Assembly: GCA_022848825.1 (NCBI GenBank) | Contig: JAJISH010000184.1 | Span: 1 to 6,896, forward strand | Reading direction: 5' to 3' | DNA length: 6,896 bases | DNA from: Thermoplasmatota archaeon | GTDB lineage: Archaea > Thermoplasmatota > Thermoplasmata > RBG-16-68-12 > JAGMCJ01 | Shown: in pieces, positions 1-6,700 of the stretch | How the letters are laid out: the number at the start of each line of letters is the position of its first letter | Numbering within the stretch: position 1 is the stretch's first letter | Notes under the pieces: model-generated | Told to the model about the DNA's origin: nothing | Databases searched by the model: none | What the model saw: only the letters and a program-made list of their open reading frames with translations | Translations under genes and position numbers: made by a program

Positions 1-738
1 CAGCAAGGCCAGTGCGACGATGAGAGCCACGAGTATCCAAGTGATGTAGTTCACTCCGCCCCCAACGTAGAAGTATGAGATGGCGACAGAATCCCCTGCG
101 TTCTCATCGATCGTACCGTCCCTGTCCAAGTCGACGACGACAGTGAGCGTGTACTGCCCTTCTTCAGGGTCTGCGATTATCCAGTCGAACGAGGCGTATT
201 CGCTCTTCCCGGGAGCAATGGATTCTATCGTGGAACTTCCCACGAGCCGGTCCTCTGTCTCGCTCGGCTTTCTCACATAGAAGTCCACGGGAACTCCTTT
301 CAGCTCGTATTCCAGCGGGTTGAAGATCTCCGCGCTGAGGATGATGGGGCCAACGACCCTAATCTTGGTCTTCACGAGCTTGAAGTCGGTCTCGTTCTCA
401 AGGCTCGACGTGACGTTGATAACGAAGGTCACGGTCTGCGCCGCATAGGGCACGGTGATATTTATCTCCCAATGTGGCTCAGTCGTGAGATTTATGAAAA
501 CCTTCCCCGGTGAAGGGTCTGCGCCTGTCAAGTTGTCCGCGAGGAGGAAGGCCGTGATATTGTAGTTCCCGCCTTGTTCTCCGGGGCCGCCTGCAGCGGT
601 GATGTTGAACTGCGCCTTGCCGCCGATGGGCATGATCCTGGGGCCTTCAACATCGACGATGACGTCCTGCGAGGCAGCGCTCGGCACCAGCACAAGGAGC
701 GAGGACATAATCAGGAAAGCAAGAACAACCCGCTTCAC
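1..738 (-). CDS. Secreted, membrane-anchored sequon-rich protein with CARDB-like domain (3'-partial)
   Basis: I do not recognise a named family for the whole protein. It has 246 visible codons and runs off the left edge with no stop. The GTG start at 736-738 is chosen because it overlaps the upstream TGA by 4 bases, has a Shine-Dalgarno 8 bases before it, and gives a complete signal peptide: MKR, then a hydrophobic core, then PSAAS with likely cleavage after residue 23. Residues 26-127 form an unassigned beta-rich domain with seven sequons at N45, N60, N69, N83, N93, N108 and N115, all N-x-T. Residues 128-226 resemble a CARDB-type adhesion beta-sandwich, with FYV near 153-155, IAPGKS near 174-179, GQYTLTVVVD at 194-203 and an acidic loop DLDRDGTID at 203-211. 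A hydrophobic segment from about residue 231 to the edge looks like the start of a C-terminal anchor. There is no Cys. It is co-transcribed with and translationally coupled to the oligosaccharyltransferase gene, so a surface glycoprotein acceptor or partner is plausible. That role is inference. Confidence 0.85.
   Translation of the reverse strand, partial: MKRVVLAFLIMSSLLVLVPSAASQDVIVDVEGPRIMPIGGKAQFNITAAGGPGEQGGNYNITAFLLADNLTGADPSPGKVFINLTTEPHWEINITVPYAAQTVTFVINVTSSLENETDFKLVKTKIRVVGPIILSAEIFNPLEYELKGVPVDFYVRKPSETEDRLVGSSTIESIAPGKSEYASFDWIIADPEEGQYTLTVVVDLDRDGTIDENAGDSVAISYFYVGGGVNYITWILVALIVALALL
61..357 (-). other. CARDB-like adhesion domain with acidic DxDxDGxxD loop
   Basis: Residues 128-226 of the downstream protein follow the CARDB pattern. 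An opening strand has AEIFNP near 136-141. FYV follows near 153-155, VGSSTI near 166-171, APGKSEYASFDW near 175-186, and the closing hairpin G-x-Y-T-L-T-V-V-V-D is at 194-203. The hairpin runs into D203-L-D-R-D-G-T-I-D211-E-N. CARDB domains normally have an acidic D...E-x-x-E-x-N-N end here; this version also satisfies the calcium-loop pattern DxDxDGxxD. Calcium binding is not shown. Confidence 0.6.
670..738 (-). other. Sec-type signal peptide of the downstream surface protein
   Basis: An MKR n-region is followed by about 15 hydrophobic residues and then PSAAS before QDVIV. Likely cleavage is after residue 23 (A-A-S). An internal ATG at codon 11 would remove the basic n-region, which supports the GTG start. 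Confidence 0.8.
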
Positions 739-3700
739 TTCCTTCTCCTCCTTCTCACAAAAGCGAGTGCGACGACAAGGGCAGCGACGATCACGCCCAC
801 GAGGAGGTAGCTCACATAGTCTTCCAGAGGTTCGGTGTGGGCGTTTGGGCCCTCGGCGAACATGTTCTCGCCAACGACTTGGGTTGTCGGTGATGCCACT
901 TCGATGTCGATGGACTCATCATTGCCCCAGTTATCATGGGAGTGAGCGGTTATGCTCACGGTCTGGTTCAGCAGTTTTCTCGCCGGTATGAGCCTGAGAC
1001 CGAACGTGGAAGTCGAATTGGCGGGAACCTCGAAACCGATCAATGACGCGGCCGTGTGCTGCGATGTCTCGTTTCTCAGTCCGACCTCCCAGCCCTCGTT
1101 CTCAATTGGCTGGACGTTCGTAATCTCTATGAAGTACGAGTCGGGACCGTTGCCGGAGTTGGTGAGGTTCACGAGGATGTCCAGGTACGTGCCGTCGTAG
1201 ATTGGTACGTCGGAGGAGACCTCCAGGGCTATCCCCCAGAACTGCTTGATCTCTATCTCGACCGTGACCTCGTCCGTCTTGTCAGCGTCGTTGGCCGATG
1301 TCGCCAGGATCTTCACTGGGCCGTGCTCGATAAGAGCGTCCGCAGGAGCGGTGACCGTGACCTCAAATGAGCCATGGGCCTGCTCTCCCGTCCCGAGTGA
1401 GATCTTCGACGGGCTGAACTTGAATGTCCATCCGTCGCGGGGCGGGACACCTGTCATCTCGAACTCGTCGGGAACGTTGCCAGTGTTCTCGATTGTGATT
1501 GTGTATGTTACGCTTTCTCCTCCGCCGATCTTCCTCTTCTGGCCCGAGTCCCACGCGATATCGACGCTCCTGACGATCTCCTTTTCGAGCTTGAGGGAAA
1601 CGACCTCGTTTCCGGAGACATCCAGGTTCTGGACTGCGCTGTACCTTATCAGCTTCTCTCCCTCATAGTCCTCCGTGTACGCGTTGATCTCGTAGAGGCT
1701 CGGAGGCAGGTAGACCTCGAAGTAGCCATTGTCGTCCGACTCGAGGTCGTGGCTCCCCTCTCCTAGGACGGAGATGTACGTCTTCTGACGGAGCCCTTCC
1801 CGATAGCTCGCCGTGCCCGAGACCCTGTACGATTCCGTCAGCTCAAGCTCGAACTCTCTGTCCTCACCGAACACTATCTCGAAGAGACCGAGGAAGACGA
1901 GATGGCCCTCCTTCTTGTGGATGTATATGCTGTACTGTCCGGGAGCCAGCGTTAGACTGAACGCGCCATCGGATTGTGACTGGAAGGTCGTGTCCATGGC
2001 AGTCTGCGAATCAGCTGATATTATCGCCTCAGCCTCGACACCCTGGCCCTGATGAAGAATGGTCCCTGAGACCGTCACATTGTCGAACGCCCTGACCAGG
2101 TTGATATTGTATGTCTTCTCGGAAAGTCCCTCGGTGATAAGAAGAGTCTCCGAGAACTGGTATCGCACGAACTTGAACAGCCCGTCGATAGTGGCGTTTT
2201 CGGGGTGATCGATCTCTACGACGAACCTCCCAGGTGGGAGATCGACGGAATACATTGCGACGGTCGTGCTCACTCTGTCTATCGGCTCACCGCTCTCAGA
2301 CAGGAAGCTTATGTTCAATCTTGTCAAGTGTTCACTGCCGTCGTAGAACACCCTTCCAGTCACGTTAGTCTTAGGATGAAGCTCCATATCCAGTGTCAAC
2401 GGACCGGAGATGACGATCGATTTGACGCTCATGAACCCGGTCCCGTTGATGTCCTTCTGGGCGACGATGGTGTATTCGCCCTCTGGCATGTAGAATGAGA
2501 ACTCTCCGCTCGGGAGTTCCGCGGAATCGTTCTGCGCGCCTGATATTGTGATGTTCGAGGAGACCTGAATCCCTCCAAGCGTGACGTTCCCCGAGACAAG
2601 GAACTTGTTCGTGATCGAGAGCTCTATCTGGACCGGGCGGTCGGTGGGATCCAGCTTGAGCTCCATCGGGAGGACAAGCTGATATCTCTCCACCTCTGAC
2701 CCGCCAACGGGCTCGTCTATGACTACATCGTATTCCCCAGGCCTAAGGGACAGTTGGAACTCTCCCTGGGATGTGAGGATTTCATCCGAAATGGCACCAT
2801 CGCCAGCGGATTCGAATCTCACTTCGAGCGTCTGGTCGGTGAAGATCTCCCCGTTCATCAAGACGGATCCCTGAACGCCAACGAACAGCGAGATGAGCTG
2901 CATGGCCCCGTATTGGTTGATGTCCGCAACGCTCACGGGTCCGATCTGTTTGCTCGAGTAGCCCCTCTTCGAGAAAACGACCGTGTATTGGCCACCTTCG
3001 GGAAGCGGGCCCGTGAACTTCCCCGCGCCGTCGGTGAGGAACTTGACCACTGCTCCCTTCGAGTCGGTTATGGCGACCTCGACGTCCTCTACCCCCTCGC
3101 CGATGTCGTACATGTCGTTGGCGTTCTTGTCCTCATATAGCGTGTTCGTCACGGAAACGCTCGTCTGGAGGCGCAGGTTGATGGTCGTGTCCGAGGTGAG
3201 CTGCCTCTTCTCCAGATGAACGAAGTTCTGCTGGCTGACCCAGATGCTGTACTCTCCCTTCGGAATATGGAGGGAGTAGTCCCCCTTGGCGTCCGTGATC
3301 ACAACAATCCTCGCGTCGCCTGTGTCGAAATAGATCCTGATCTGGTTCTGCGGGAACTCGTTCACGTCGTCGACGACGTTCCCCGAGACCTCGATCGCGT
3401 CCTCCAAGTTGACGTCGTAGAGAGTGGTCTCCCCCCTGCGAACGGTCAGCCCCCTCATGTGAACGAGCTTCTGCCCCTCCATATCGTGAAGGGAGTATAC
3501 CAGATAGTCACCCTCAGGCAGATCGACCTCGTAGAATCCGCCCTCGTCCGTCCTCACGAAGACGTCGAACGTCTGATGTCTGAGACTCCTGAATACGATG
3601 GCAACATTGGATATCGCGTTCCCGAACTCTCGACTCCTGCCCTTCACATCTCCGCCGGGTAGGAGCGTCACATTCCTGATTCTACTGTCGCCCTCGTCCA

Positions 3701-6700
3701 ATATCCTGAGTCTAAGCGGCAGGCTCTTGTATTCTCCTCTCTCTGCAAGTATGGTGAAGTTGCCAGGAAGGAGGGAGGTGAACTCGAAAACGCCATTCAA
3801 TCCGGATATCTGCCCTATCTCCGTCCCATTGTGCTCGTCCAAGAGGACGACCGTTGTGTCCTCTGCGGGGGTGCCGTCCTCGAATCTCACCAGCCCGCCG
3901 ATGCTCGAGGGTTGCACTGGGACGTTTGTAAGCTTCGTCTCCCCTGCCGTCACGTTCAAGCCGTACGGACCAAGTGTCCTATCCGGAGTCACGACGATGA
4001 GCTCGTATTCTCCAGGGAAGGCTCCCGTCATCTTGTAGAAGCCATTCTCATTCGTCGTGGCCCTGACCTCCTTACCCGTGTTCACGTGAATGAATACGAG
4101 CTCCGCATTTGCTATCCTCGACTCGTACGACTCTGAGAATGTGTTCTCGTTCTCGTCGATGAAGACCGATCCCGTGAGGCCGCCGCCATCGACGACGATG
4201 TTCTCCGTGATGTAGAAGTCCAGTTCTCCGTCTCCGTCCATGTCGTTGGGCATCCTCATCGCCTGCGCGTCCGTGACGGAGATTGTCGTCGTATTCAGGA
4301 CGGTCTCTCCGATCATCGTCATGTTGTTCGATGTTCCGGTGGATGCGACCAAGTCGATATCCCCGAACGGTACGAGGACCTGATAGTTGCCGTTCGAGTC
4401 CGTATGCGACACGTAGTGGGGAACGCTGTACTCATCCCTGACAGTGACCCGGATGCCGCTAAGCGGCGTTTCTCCGTCCACGGTCACGGTGCCGCTCACA
4501 ATGGCTCCGTGGTAGTACTTCAGGAACACAACACCGCTCGACAGTCCTGACCTGGGACTGATATCCACAACGCCCTGCCTAAGACCCACCTGGATCTCCT
4601 CCTGGTATCTCAGAGCGTCATCGAAGTTCACAGCAGTCCAAGCGTCCGTGTGGTTCTGATACTGATCTGGCGGATACGGATTGTAGTAGGCGGTTCGGTA
4701 TACCATCTTGAAGTGTTTCAGACCCCAGCCGTGGAGTGGGATGGAGTTCGTGTACTCGCCCGACAACCCTGGAATGCCCTCCTTGTCCTCGCCGAGGTCC
4801 TTCGCGCTGTACCCTATGTACGCCCGGTAGAACATGCTGTCCCAGAACATGTCCTTGTAGTCGATCTCGAAGCTGGAAACGCCCTGGGCTGCCGTCACGT
4901 CGTCGCAGCTGTGTCCCATTCCTCTGGAATCCACGCAGATGAGATCGAAGAAGTCAATGGGAACATCAGGTCGCACGTCGTAATCCTTGATCCTGTGGTC
5001 CGAGAGCTTGATCGGCGCGTAGAAGATGCCAGGGTTGCCCCCGCTGAAGGGAAACATCCTCGAGTCGACGGAGAAGTACCTAATGGACTTCCCAGTGGCC
5101 CCGATGATGTCCAAGTACAAGTCCGCCTGCTCATCCGTGTCGAGCTGCTCTATGAGAATCTGCTTCATGTAGATGAGCAGCGCGTTCTGTGCCTGGATGA
5201 CATCGTCCCTGGGTCCGAAACGGTCCGGGTCCCTGACGATCTCGTCTATGTAGATCGTCGGATAGCGCAGCACCATCTCCACCTCGTCCGGGTTGAGGCC
5301 GTGCTTCTCGAGTATCGCCCTGATCTCGGGACCGAGCTGTCTGCCGTGCTCCGCGTAGTCGCCCTGAATAAGCTGTGTGGAAAGGTACGCGATCGCTGTG
5401 TTCTCATCTTGGGCCGCTATGAAATTACCCGCCGTGGGGTACCCGTGGAGGAAGTTGTCCGCAACCGTCGGGTGCTTGCCCTCCTGGACGGCCTCGAAAC
5501 CGTAGTCCCACCAGCTCAGGAACGCCGGTCTGTCCTCGTACGGGAGTATGTCCTCATCCTGCTTCGCGAGCCAGTCCCAAGCAGCGGGCCAGTATCTGTT
5601 GCTGAGGGGCAAGGAGTATCCGAACGCACCCAAGAACCACGGTGCTGTGTAGTGCTCGGGTTGCATGAAGTACGGCGTGGAATCGTAGATCTCTTCATCG
5701 AGCCTCCTCTTGTCTTCGAACGGTATGGACGCATCCACTCCGTACCAGACGTTCGGCAGGACCACGAGGAAGGCTATGAAGAGCACCCCCACCACGTGTC
5801 GGACCTTGACGCCCCTTCTCAGGGCATGAAGCTTGCTACCGCTCAGGCTGTCGTACACCTTCTTGGCGGACTTGAAGTCCAGCTTATCGATGACCAACAT
5901 GACGATCCAGGCGGATGCGGCCGCGAAGGCGGGCCCGGCGTTGAATATGAACCTGGCGGCTGACAATGCCATGAAAATGGCGGCACCTGTCCACACGATT
6001 ATGAAGAGGTAGTCCGGTTTCATCCTCTTCGGGAGCTGCACGGCAGCGTAGGCGAGTCCAAACAGCCCGAGGAAATAAGTTATCGCCCCGAACGACATCG
6101 CTTGTTGGCTGAACGTGGGCGGCTGGGCTTCAGCAATGGTCTCGTATGCTTTCGTCCTGATGAAGTAACCAGCGCCCGCGAGGAAAGTGGAGACGGTTGT
6201 CGGAACGAATATGAACATGAGGAACAGCGCAATACCTGAAGCGGCGAAAAAAGAAGGCATCACGAGAGACCAGGGATAGTCCCTGGTGACCACGAATATC
6301 ACGCCGAAGACGAGCCCGGCAATGAACATGTACGCCGGCGTGGAGAAATCCCCCATCTTCAGGAACTGGACATACCAGGGCATGGACAGAATGAGGGCCA
6401 CGCCCACTGTGACGGCGAAGCAGACGAGGATGCCAGTAGAATCGGCACCTCTGAACTTGTTCAGCAGGATCTGGAAGAAGAAGTAAAGGAGCAGAATGAC
6501 GACGACGTAACCGAACCCCTTCCACGCAAGCGCAATCGCGGTGAGGGATATGGCAGCCATGAAGGAGTAAAGGACAGGTTCGCGGTTCGACCTGAAGAAC
6601 TCCGAGAGCCCCTTCGTGATGTCCTTCGGCTTGAACCAGTTGCGGACCCATTTTCTCTCTTGAAGGGTGCCCAAAGCCCTCATGAAGAAGAAGAAAGTCG

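Noticed and set aside
706..708. ATG at codon 11 as the start of the downstream gene
   Set aside because: It would discard the MKR n-region of the signal peptide and leave the well-placed Shine-Dalgarno far from the start. The GTG at 738 fits both.
599..991. Plus-strand frame across the junction of the two genes
   Set aside because: It is antisense to the AglB anchor and to the start of the downstream gene, both of which have clear protein features. Its product is Arg/Ser-rich with no recognisable feature.
1581..4499. Peptidase function suggested by carboxypeptidase-like repeats
   Set aside because: Only the regulatory prealbumin-like fold is present. There is no zinc-binding catalytic domain, and such repeats are common structural modules.
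1581..4499. DNA-level tandem repeats or a CRISPR array
   Set aside because: The periodicity exists only at protein level; I see no repeated DNA units of constant sequence with spacers.
4650..5963. 437-codon open frame on the plus strand
   Set aside because: It lies wholly antisense to the conserved AglB core including WWDYG. Its product is rich in Val, Arg and Glu with no membrane, domain or motif logic, and the open frame follows from the codon use of the opposite strand.
6130..6651. 173-codon minus-strand frame overlapping the membrane domain
   Set aside because: It is out of frame with the AglB helices; the product is His/Arg/Cys-rich and without domain structure. It is a shadow frame.
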